NCBI GenBank assembly: GCA_020438185.1
Contig: JAGQVC010000139.1
Location: 1 to 5,495 of the forward strand
Direction: 5' to 3'
DNA length: 5,495 nt
DNA from: Bacteroidota bacterium
Lineage (GTDB): Bacteria; Bacteroidota; Bacteroidia; M30B66
Position numbers and translations under genes: made by a program. Below are positions 1 through 5,495 of the stretch, in pieces (position 1 is the first letter of the stretch; the number at the start of each line of letters is the position of its first letter). Below the pieces are notes generated by a model that saw nothing but the letters and a program-made list of their open reading frames with translations, had not been told where the DNA came from and did not search any database.

Positions 1-1250
1 TTCAGGATGAAGAGCGGATTACCACGAAAAAATTATTTCAGATGACGCCTGAGGAGCGGAAGGAAATTCTTCAGGATTTAGCAGCCAATGTTAAAAAGTT
101 AAATCTGGAATGGTTGAAAATGATGGGAAAATCGGAAGGTCAGTTAAGGGAAAAAATGTCGCTTTTCTGGCACGGACATTTTGCAGTTCGAGTTCGGGGT
201 TTTGCCCAGGTTGAATCTTATGTGAATACAATCCGAAAATATGCGCTTACAGATTTTGGCACTTTGCTGATGGCTGTTTCGAAAGAGCCAGCCATGTTGC
301 GATTTTTAAATAATGTTCAGAATCGTAAAAATTCGCCCAATGAAAATTTTGCCCGAGAGGTAATGGAATTATTTACACTGGGGCGAGGGAATTACACAGA
401 ACATGATATTAAGGAAGCTGCACGTGCATTTACCGGCTGGGGAATAAGCGATGAGGATACGTTTGAACTCAAAAAGAACCAGCATGATTTCGGAGAAAAA
501 ACAATTTTTGGAAAAACAGGGAACTGGGAAGGTGAAGATGTAATTAAAATGATTCTTGAAAACCGCCAAACTTCGAGATTTATTACAGAAAAAATATATG
601 CCTTTTTCGTGAACAGAAAACTCAATAAATCCAGAATTGAAGAGCTTTCAACATTTTTTTACAATTCGGGATATAATATTCCGGAATTAATGCGGAAAAT
701 ATTTTCATCGGATTGGTTTTATGATAAAGAAAATATTGCCAGCGAGATAAAATCACCTGTGGAATTAATTGTAGGATTAAACAGGACTTTTGGGATTTCG
801 TACGATAATACCAAGCCATTACTTGCTTTGCAGCGAGTTTTAGGTCAAACATTGTTTTTCCCACCCAATGTTTCCGGTTGGGCGGGCGGACGCAACTGGA
901 TTGATAATTCGACTTTGGTAACTCGCATGAATTTACCCGGAATTCTCGCCCGTTCGGGCGGATTTGATTTGCAGGCTAAAGCCATGGATGACGAAGCACC
1001 AAATGAAAGTCCGGAGGAAAAATCGACGAATAATTTCCACTGCAGTTTCAACTGGGAACTATTCATTAAAAATTTTGAGGGTATACCGGAAGATCAATTG
1101 TGGGAATCGTTGTGCGGCTACTTGCTTGGAGCACTGCATATTCCTCCTATTCCTGAAAATCTTGGAGTAACCACAGTTATGACACGCGAAGACAGAATAA
1201 TTAAGATGAGTCTTCACCTAAGCCAGTTGCCGGAATTCCAATTAAGCTAA
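1..1250 (+). CDS. DUF1800 family protein, 5'-truncated by the window edge
   Basis: The frame is open from the first bases (first full codon at position 3) to TAA at 1248-1250, so the true start lies left of the window; the ATG at 42 is internal. About 415 residues are visible, against roughly 450-550 usual for the family. Counting from the codon at 42, DUF1800 hallmarks appear in order: LFWHGHF (41-47), NFAREVMELFTLGRGNYTE (102-120) followed by EAARAFTGW (125-133), QHDFGEK (147-153), a SPVELIVG block (238-245), LFFPPNVSGWAGGRNWI (271-287), and a C-terminal LPEFQLS end typical of the family. No reaction has been assigned to DUF1800 proteins as far as I know. They are commonly encoded next to DUF1501 proteins, as here, with a 5-base gap, which suggests a shared extracytoplasmic task. 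Any signal peptide would be in the missing N-terminus. Family assignment is firm; function is unknown. Confidence 0.93.
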   Translation, partial: QDEERITTKKLFQMTPEERKEILQDLAANVKKLNLEWLKMMGKSEGQLREKMSLFWHGHFAVRVRGFAQVESYVNTIRKYALTDFGTLLMAVSKEPAMLRFLNNVQNRKNSPNENFAREVMELFTLGRGNYTEHDIKEAARAFTGWGISDEDTFELKKNQHDFGEKTIFGKTGNWEGEDVIKMILENRQTSRFITEKIYAFFVNRKLNKSRIEELSTFFYNSGYNIPELMRKIFSSDWFYDKENIASEIKSPVELIVGLNRTFGISYDNTKPLLALQRVLGQTLFFPPNVSGWAGGRNWIDNSTLVTRMNLPGILARSGGFDLQAKAMDDEAPNESPEEKSTNNFHCSFNWELFIKNFEGIPEDQLWESLCGYLLGALHIPPIPENLGVTTVMTREDRIIKMSLHLSQLPEFQLS

Positions 1251-1255
1251 TTAGT

Positions 1256-2443
1256 ATGAACAGAAGATCATTTATTCAGTTTACGGGACTCACTTCGAGC
1301 GGATTATTAATTCCCGGTTTTTTAAAGGCTTTCGAAAACGGAATCATTTCAAATACCGGCAAGCGTTTGGTAATTGTTCAATTATCAGGAGGAAATGACG
1401 GATTAAATACCTGTGTTCCATTTTCGAATGACATTTATTATTCAGCTCGGCCAAAACTAGCTATCCCTGCACAGCTGGTACTTAAATTAAATCATGATTT
1501 CGGTTTTCATCCCGCCCTTGGCGGAATGAGACAACTTTATGATTTAGGTGAAATGGCCATTTACCATGGCGTTGGTTACCCCAATCCGGACCGGTCACAT
1601 TTCAGGTCCACGGATATCTGGCATACTGCAAGTGATTCATCTGAGTATTTAAATACTGGTTGGTTGGGGCGTTTGCTTGATGCCAATTGCCCAGGTTCTG
1701 AGAATCCTTGGTTTGCTATAGAAGTTGATGACACGCTTTCGCTTGCCATGAAGGGGCAGGATAAAAGTGGATTTGCCGTTAAAAACCCGAACCGACTGCG
1801 TAAGACAATTCAGGATCCTGCATTTGCATCTGCTCAGGAACCTACCGGACTTGACTCATCCAGCGAAGCTGCATTTTTATACAAAACACTTATTTCTACC
1901 CGCAACGGAGCCGGATATATTTCTGAAAAGGCTGATATCACCGCTGCATCATCCGATTACCCGCAGCATGAATTCGGGCAAAGCATGAAACAGATTGCAG
2001 CATTCATCAATAATGGCTTACAATCGGGAGTTTATTATACCGGTTTATCCGGCTTTGACACGCATGTACGACAAGCGGAAGCTCAGGAAAGGCTTTTAAA
2101 AGTGGTTGGTGATACTCTGCTACAGTTTCGGAATGACCTGCAAAAAACCGGTGAATGGAAAAATACATTGGTTATGGTGTTTTCTGAGTTCGGGCGAAGG
2201 GTAAAACAGAATGCAAGTAACGGCACTGATCACGGCACGGCCAATCAGGTTTATTTGCTTGGCGGATCCTTAAAAAACGCCGGTTTCAGGAATGAAGCTG
2301 TTTCACTTTCTGATTTGGACGATGGTGATTTAAAGCATCATATGGATTTCAGAAATATCTATGCAAGTGTTCTGGACCGCTTTATTGAATTTGATTCTTC
2401 ACTTGTTTTGAGCAGGAAATTTGAGAATCTGGATTTTATCTGA
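1256..2443 (+). CDS. DUF1501 family protein with twin-arginine leader
   Basis: This is a complete 395-residue protein, a normal length for DUF1501. The ATG at 1256 lies 5 bases after the DUF1800 stop, with no Shine-Dalgarno run, as is usual in Bacteroidota. The start is supported by the leader: NRRSFIQ at residues 2-8, then a hydrophobic stretch to about residue 23, which resembles a Tat signal and predicts export in folded form. Family motifs follow: VQLSGGNDGLNT (41-52), DRSHFRSTDIWH (112-123), GFDTH (266-270), FSEFGRRV (309-316), GTDHGTAN (323-330) and DFRNIYASVLD (364-374). DUF1501 is related in fold to the alkaline phosphatase/sulfatase superfamily. The conserved Asp/His positions (D268, H270, D325, H326) would suit metal binding, but that is inference, and no substrate is known. 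It probably shares an mRNA and a task with the upstream DUF1800 protein. The stop codon directly abuts the stop of the convergent HAD gene. Confidence 0.94.
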   Translation: MNRRSFIQFTGLTSSGLLIPGFLKAFENGIISNTGKRLVIVQLSGGNDGLNTCVPFSNDIYYSARPKLAIPAQLVLKLNHDFGFHPALGGMRQLYDLGEMAIYHGVGYPNPDRSHFRSTDIWHTASDSSEYLNTGWLGRLLDANCPGSENPWFAIEVDDTLSLAMKGQDKSGFAVKNPNRLRKTIQDPAFASAQEPTGLDSSSEAAFLYKTLISTRNGAGYISEKADITAASSDYPQHEFGQSMKQIAAFINNGLQSGVYYTGLSGFDTHVRQAEAQERLLKVVGDTLLQFRNDLQKTGEWKNTLVMVFSEFGRRVKQNASNGTDHGTANQVYLLGGSLKNAGFRNEAVSLSDLDDGDLKHHMDFRNIYASVLDRFIEFDSSLVLSRKFENLDFI

Positions 2444-2869
2444 TTATTCTTTAAAAACGAGTATTTCCTTCATCACAGTTTCCATTTCTGTGAATTTCCC
2501 TTTAAAACGGGTTCCTCTTACAATGTGGTTGTCAACCCAGTGGTAATTGCCTCCCCGGGGTTTGCCCATCAAAATACCATGGTATTTAAACCCGTGTTTA
2601 TTTAGCCACACTTCGGTTATTTCGCGGAGATCCTCGGTTCTGGAGGTAAAGAAGGTAATAATATGGCCTTCATCGAACCATTTGTTCAAAGTAGCCAATG
2701 CATCCGGATACGGATCAACAGATGCCATGCGTTCCGGTTCTTCATTGGGAACGTCGTCGCAAACAGTTCCGTCAATGTCAATCAGGTAATTTATTATTTC
2801 CGGAGGAAGTACAGGACTAATGTGCTGACCTTGCTCATCAAAACTCTCCTTTAACTGATCCGCTTCCAT
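2444..2869 (-). CDS. Small HAD-superfamily phosphatase-like protein
   Basis: A 141-residue protein is read from the ATG at 2869 down to TAA at 2446-2444. The frame extends upstream to a TTG at 2899, but those ten codons overlap a good Bacteroidota -7 promoter element (2888-2895), so the ATG is preferred. HAD motifs are visible: motif I DIDGTVCDD (31-39, D31 as nucleophile and D33 as acid/base), motif II FFTSR (73-77), a motif III lysine in MGKPRGGN (K103), and motif IV reduced to WVDN (111-114). There is no large cap insertion between motifs I and II. This layout suits a small Mg-dependent phosphatase of the PNKP-phosphatase or LNS2-like kind. The substrate cannot be read from sequence. Similar short Bacteroidota proteins are sometimes labelled phosphoheptose isomerase, which the motifs here do not support. 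It has its own promoter and is probably monocistronic within the window. It converges on the DUF1501 gene with no gap. Confidence 0.85.
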   Translation of the reverse strand: MEADQLKESFDEQGQHISPVLPPEIINYLIDIDGTVCDDVPNEEPERMASVDPYPDALATLNKWFDEGHIITFFTSRTEDLREITEVWLNKHGFKYHGILMGKPRGGNYHWVDNHIVRGTRFKGKFTEMETVMKEILVFKE

Positions 2870-2887
2870 ATTAATTTTATCTTTTCG

Positions 2888-2895
2888 CAAAGATA
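2888..2895 (-). promoter_or_regulatory. Bacteroidota-type -7 promoter element for the HAD gene
   Basis: The minus strand reads TATCTTTG, an exact match to the Bacteroidota -7 consensus TAnnTTTG. It ends 18 bases before the ATG at 2869, so a start about 6-7 bases downstream would give a leader of roughly 12 bases. The -33 element is weak: a TATTG-like match (TTG at 2921-2919) lies about 23 bases upstream, slightly far from ideal. It overlaps the in-frame TTG at 2899 and so argues against that start. Confidence 0.55.
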
Positions 2896-2960
2896 ACAAT
2901 GAAACAAATTCGAATTAGCAATAAAACGAGGGATTTCTATATTATTGTCAACATTTGAGC

Positions 2961-2995
2961 TGATTCAATCAATAATCGACAATTGTTAAATTGAT
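2961..2995. repeat. Cluster of short AT-rich palindromes in the intergenic gap
   Basis: The non-coding stretch between the MBL-fold and HAD genes holds an 11-base palindrome TGATTCAATCA (2961-2971) and an 8-base perfect palindrome ACAATTGT (2979-2986). The second sits between inverted arms ATCAAT (2968-2973) and ATTGAT (2990-2995). They lie about 65-105 bases upstream of the proposed -7 element of the HAD gene, so they could be a regulator site. In DNA this AT-rich they could also be chance. No known operator is recognised. Confidence 0.3.
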
Positions 2996-3009
2996 AAATC
3001 GCTGAATTT

Positions 3010-3028
3010 AAGTGTAATAGCGACACTT
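3010..3028 (-). terminator. Possible weak hairpin at the 3' end of the MBL-fold gene
   Basis: Six-base perfect arms AAGTGT and ACACTT (3010-3015 and 3023-3028) enclose a 7-base loop and begin at the last base of the MBL-fold stop codon. On the minus strand the hairpin is followed by AAATTC and not by a T-run, so it is a poor intrinsic terminator. The position directly after the stop is the main argument. It could equally protect the 3' end, or mean nothing. Confidence 0.25.
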
Positions 3029-4320
3029 TAGATTTTTTTGAGGCCAGCCTTGACGAGTACTCTCCTCAAAGCCATATCGGCAAAAAAGCCAAGATTGATA
3101 TTTATGCCTCTGGATTCGAGCTGGTTGTATCGGAAAAAATTGTAAAAACGCGAGTAGTTTCCGCCTTTTGGCCTTTGGTACCGGCCATTGATTCCTAAAG
3201 AATCGTTACCCCAGGGAAATTTAAAATTGTAGGAGAGCGATTCGGAAGAAAGCGAGCAATCACAGTTTTGTTCATCCATTGAATTTTCAACCAAACCAGA
3301 CTGCATTGAAAGAGTGAAAGCTTTTCCGTAATCTGAAATGAAAATATTTGTGGGTTTTAGCATATTGGTCCAGACACCGAATTTCTTCTTCATGTCTGTA
3401 ACAAATTTTAATGCCTGCGTTAATAATTCATCCTGAGCAACCGGAACAACCCGAACCAGATTTTCCTGCCTTGCGATTTTCTCAAAATCTACATTATATT
3501 TAGCAATTGACGCTGCGGTATCGTGCTCTTTTCCTGGTTCAAATACTTCGCCCGGATACAGAAGAATCGGAATTGAAGAAGTATTATTACTTATAAAATC
3601 AACTACTTTCTGAGGCCTGTTTACTTCATCGTTGAGATAAAAGTTTTCCTCGTGACAAAACCAAACAAAACTGGCAATCGGAACTGTAAATCGAGGTTTG
3701 AAAATTTCGACCTGAAATTTTAGACCACCTAATTTATCGTCGGCCACTTTGCGTCGGAATTCTCTTTGATCTTTGTTGCCAGCCCAGTATGCATAAGAGA
3801 ACTGAGTGAATAAGTAATCGGGTACATCACCGATTTTCTTTTTTATTTTTTCTGCCTCAACCCGGTCTCGAATACCGCAATCATTTGTATTTAGAATTTT
3901 AACATCCCGTGATTTGATATAAATCCAGGAATCGCCTTCCTGATAATGCTCACAGAGGACACTAAAATCATTTGAGAGTTTCTCAAATTTATCCGGAAAT
4001 AATTCAATAACGTCTTTAAATCCCTGTTTGCGGCAATAAGTTACGACTCGTTTATCGGCTGTTTCCTGAAACAAAACCGTAATATTTTTTTTGTACTCGG
4101 CCGGAATTTTTGAAATGTTGGGAGGAAAAAAATGATCCGGATGTTCATGAGAAAACCAGATATGAGTTACGTCTTTAAAATCTTCGTATTTAAATCGGGT
4201 TTCAGAAATAAAATTCCAGCCATTATTAAATACCATTCCTTCGAGCCAGGGATCAATAACCAAATTAATTCCATCATGCTCAACAGCAAAAGAAGCGTGA
4301 TTGATAAAGGTAATTTTCAT
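3028..4320 (-). CDS. Metallo-beta-lactamase-fold hydrolase, UlaG/CMP-sialate hydroxylase-like
   Basis: This is a complete 430-residue protein from ATG at 4320 to TAA at 3030-3028. The start is sound because MKITFINHASF is the usual first strand of UlaG-like MBL proteins. Metal-site motifs: HEHPDH (58-63, the HxHxDH signature), a probable third ligand H125, D147 in NDCG, and a late histidine H223 in FCHEEN; DPW (23-25) precedes the first loop. The NDCG block followed by a DYLFTQFS stretch (168-175) recalls CMP-N-acetylneuraminate hydroxylase-like proteins, but no N-terminal Rieske iron-sulfur domain is present, so that oxygenase reaction is not expected. After about residue 250 the chain leaves the MBL core. 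This C-terminal part includes a Cys pair (NCDC, about 353-356) and an aromatic, Arg-rich end. No signal peptide is seen, so it is probably cytoplasmic. Such proteins often occur with surface-sugar genes, but none is visible here. The fold is sure and the substrate unknown. Confidence 0.87.
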   Translation of the reverse strand: MKITFINHASFAVEHDGINLVIDPWLEGMVFNNGWNFISETRFKYEDFKDVTHIWFSHEHPDHFFPPNISKIPAEYKKNITVLFQETADKRVVTYCRKQGFKDVIELFPDKFEKLSNDFSVLCEHYQEGDSWIYIKSRDVKILNTNDCGIRDRVEAEKIKKKIGDVPDYLFTQFSYAYWAGNKDQREFRRKVADDKLGGLKFQVEIFKPRFTVPIASFVWFCHEENFYLNDEVNRPQKVVDFISNNTSSIPILLYPGEVFEPGKEHDTAASIAKYNVDFEKIARQENLVRVVPVAQDELLTQALKFVTDMKKKFGVWTNMLKPTNIFISDYGKAFTLSMQSGLVENSMDEQNCDCSLSSESLSYNFKFPWGNDSLGINGRYQRPKGGNYSRFYNFFRYNQLESRGININLGFFADMALRRVLVKAGLKKI

Positions 4321-4417
4321 AGGCTCAAATTTATTTATTATTTCAGTTTTGAATTAAAGGGATTTAACCATTCTGCAGGCTATTTTTATTATGTATCAGA
4401 AAGCCATATTTAAAAGG

Positions 4418-4807
4418 TTAATTTAATTCAGTGTCATCTCCACCCATCCATTCTTCGATATCCCTCCTCTGCTTCTTTGAGGGCCTTCCCGTTCCTCTTG
4501 GTCTGTAAACAAACTGAACGTCCCTTAGCCGGTCAATACTTTGCTTTTCCTCCTGGGGAGTAAGATCTTCCATATACTCAGTAACGAGTTTTGCTCCAAC
4601 TCTGGAAGCCGGAAATGCTGTTATCCGGATAGTTTTCCTGTAATCCTGAAGTTGAACAGTGATTGTTTCGCCCAATTTTAGCTCACGTGCAGCCTTAATA
4701 TTTTCCCCTTCACATTTTACTTTCCCACCCCGGATGGCGTCTGCCGCCAAGGTTCTGGTTTTATAAATCCGAACAGCCCACAAATATTTATCTGCCCGCA
4801 TTCCCAT
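4418..4807 (-). CDS. hslR: Hsp15-like S4-domain RNA-binding protein
   Basis: This is a 129-residue protein, close to the 133 residues of E. coli Hsp15. The S4 RNA-binding domain fills residues 3 to about 55: MRADKYLWAVRIYKTRTLA (3-21) then DAIRGGKVKCEG (23-34) and a strand ending in GETITV. The C-terminus is basic (RPRGTGRPSKKQRR, 102-115), as in Hsp15. In E. coli Hsp15 binds free 50S subunits that carry a stalled nascent chain and helps recycle them; the same role here is inferred. The ATG at 4807 shares its A with the accC stop (TGATG), which implies translational coupling and favours this start over the second ATG two codons on (MRADK). No regulatory signal of its own is seen. The functional link with accC is not obvious, and the coupling may only set expression level. 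Confidence 0.9.
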   Translation of the reverse strand: MGMRADKYLWAVRIYKTRTLAADAIRGGKVKCEGENIKAARELKLGETITVQLQDYRKTIRITAFPASRVGAKLVTEYMEDLTPQEEKQSIDRLRDVQFVYRPRGTGRPSKKQRRDIEEWMGGDDTELN

Positions 4808-5495
4808 CAGGAAACGTAACGTCTTTCTTTCCAGCGTGAGGCATTACCGTTAGCGATTACCGGTGCTTTCGATGCAGCCTTTGAGGATGCTTCCAGCGAA
4901 GCTGCAAACAATGCTGCAACTTCAGTTTCGAGATCGTCGGGCTGCAAATTCAAATACTCAGGCTTGAAATGCAGCTTTACGAAATTGGTATCGAAATTCC
5001 CGGAGCGGAAAGCTTCATGATTAAGTGCAAAATGACAAAACGAAAGTGTTGTCTCGACGCCGGATATTTCATAATCTTCAATTGCGCGAAGCATTTTTGA
5101 AATGGCTTCATCACGCGTGGCGGCATGCACAATTAATTTAGAAATCATTGGGTCGTAATAAATCGGAATATCCATTCCTTCTTCAAAACCACCATCTACC
5201 CTAACACCGTTCCCTTGCGGAAGACGGTATACTTCAAGTTTACCAATATCGGGAAGAAAATTCTCTGCCGCATTTTCTGCATAAACCCTAATTTCAATGG
5301 CATGCCCGTTAATTACAAGGTCATTTTGCGAATAGGGTAATTTTTCCCCTCTTGCCACCAGAATCTGGTCCATAACCAAATCCCTTCCCGAAATGCATTC
5401 AGTTACAGGATGTTCCACCTGTAAACGGGTATTCATTTCCAGAAAATAAAAATTCAAATTTTCATCCACCAGAAATTCAACAGTTCCAGCACCCA
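4807..5495 (-). CDS. accC: Biotin carboxylase subunit of an acyl-CoA carboxylase, C-terminal half
   Basis: The reading frame is open to the right edge, and the visible part gives 228 residues ending at TGA 4809-4807. The GTG at 5469 is an internal Val codon within GAGTVEFLVDEN, so the start lies outside the window. The enzyme carboxylates biotin on a carrier protein using ATP and bicarbonate, the first half-reaction of acetyl- or propionyl-CoA carboxylase, in the cytoplasm. The ATP-grasp end shows EMNTRLQVEHPVTE, matching E288, N290, R292 and E296 of E. coli AccC. GHAIEIRVYAEN carries the R338 equivalent, and YYDPMISKLIV marks the C-terminal domain. From EMN to the stop there are about 210 residues, against 162 in E. 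coli. The extra length is an Ala/Ser-rich tail ending SRWKERRYVS, as in the roughly 500-residue AccC forms of Bacteroidota. No biotin attachment motif is present, so the carrier is a separate protein; its gene and the carboxyltransferase gene are not in the window. Confidence 0.95.
   Translation of the reverse strand, partial: GAGTVEFLVDENLNFYFLEMNTRLQVEHPVTECISGRDLVMDQILVARGEKLPYSQNDLVINGHAIEIRVYAENAAENFLPDIGKLEVYRLPQGNGVRVDGGFEEGMDIPIYYDPMISKLIVHAATRDEAISKMLRAIEDYEISGVETTLSFCHFALNHEAFRSGNFDTNFVKLHFKPEYLNLQPDDLETEVAALFAASLEASSKAASKAPVIANGNASRWKERRYVS

Noticed and set aside
42..44. ATG at 42 as the start of the DUF1800 gene
   Set aside because: The frame is open upstream to the window edge, the upstream codons read as normal protein, and the DUF1800 N-terminal region would be missing from a protein starting here.
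3028..4320. Reading the MBL-fold protein as a true CMP-N-acetylneuraminate hydroxylase
   Set aside because: No Rieske CxH...CxxH cluster is present, and the chain begins directly with the MBL first strand, so the oxygenase function is not supported.
4326..4333. TAAATTTG on the minus strand, a match to TAnnTTTG just before the MBL-fold gene
   Set aside because: It ends only 5 bases before the ATG, so transcription would begin at or inside the start codon, and no TTTG is seen at the -33 distance. In AT-rich DNA this match is easily chance.
4132..4413. 93-codon open frame on the plus strand covering the 5' end of the MBL-fold gene and the gap after it
   Set aside because: It is mostly antisense to conserved MBL motifs, has no recognisable domain and no promoter signal, and looks like a by-product of the real gene.
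5467..5469. GTG at 5469 as the start of the biotin carboxylase reading frame
   Set aside because: It is the Val codon inside the conserved GAGTVEFLVDEN block of the ATP-grasp domain; the gene simply runs off the right edge.
1..5495. A defence, mobile-element or CRISPR-type system
   Set aside because: No integrase, transposase, tRNA edge, direct-repeat array or effector-like gene is visible; all genes fall in ordinary chromosomal families with similar base composition.

Overview
The window looks like an ordinary stretch of chromosome from a member of the Bacteroidota. By eye the DNA is AT-rich, and there is no Shine-Dalgarno-like purine run in front of the starts. One promoter matches the Bacteroidota -7 consensus TAnnTTTG. 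The protein families also fit: a DUF1800-DUF1501 pair and a biotin carboxylase with a long Ala/Ser-rich tail. A marine or sediment lineage such as Marinilabiliales is a guess from general resemblance, not something I can show.

Left part, plus strand (1-2443). A 5'-truncated DUF1800 protein is followed after 5 bases by a complete DUF1501 protein that carries a twin-arginine leader. The two almost certainly form one transcription unit whose promoter lies left of the window. Both are families without an assigned reaction. The DUF1501 leader puts the pair's work outside the cytoplasm.

Right part, minus strand (5495 down to 2444). In order of transcription these are: the C-terminal half of a biotin carboxylase (AccC type); an Hsp15-like S4 RNA-binding protein whose start codon overlaps the accC stop (TGATG); a 97-base gap; a 430-residue metallo-beta-lactamase-fold hydrolase with UlaG-like and CMP-sialate hydroxylase-like features; a 158-base intergenic stretch holding a promoter and short palindromes; and a 141-residue HAD-superfamily phosphatase-like protein. 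The HAD gene and the DUF1501 gene converge with no base between their stop codons.

There is no RNA gene, CRISPR array, mobile element or sign of recent transfer. I do not see a clearly new multi-gene system. The points most worth a second look are the unexplained DUF1800-DUF1501 pair, the unusual C-terminal region of the MBL-fold protein, and the promoter that fixes the HAD gene start at 2869. All CDS entries are complete except the first (5' end missing) and the last (N-terminal half missing).
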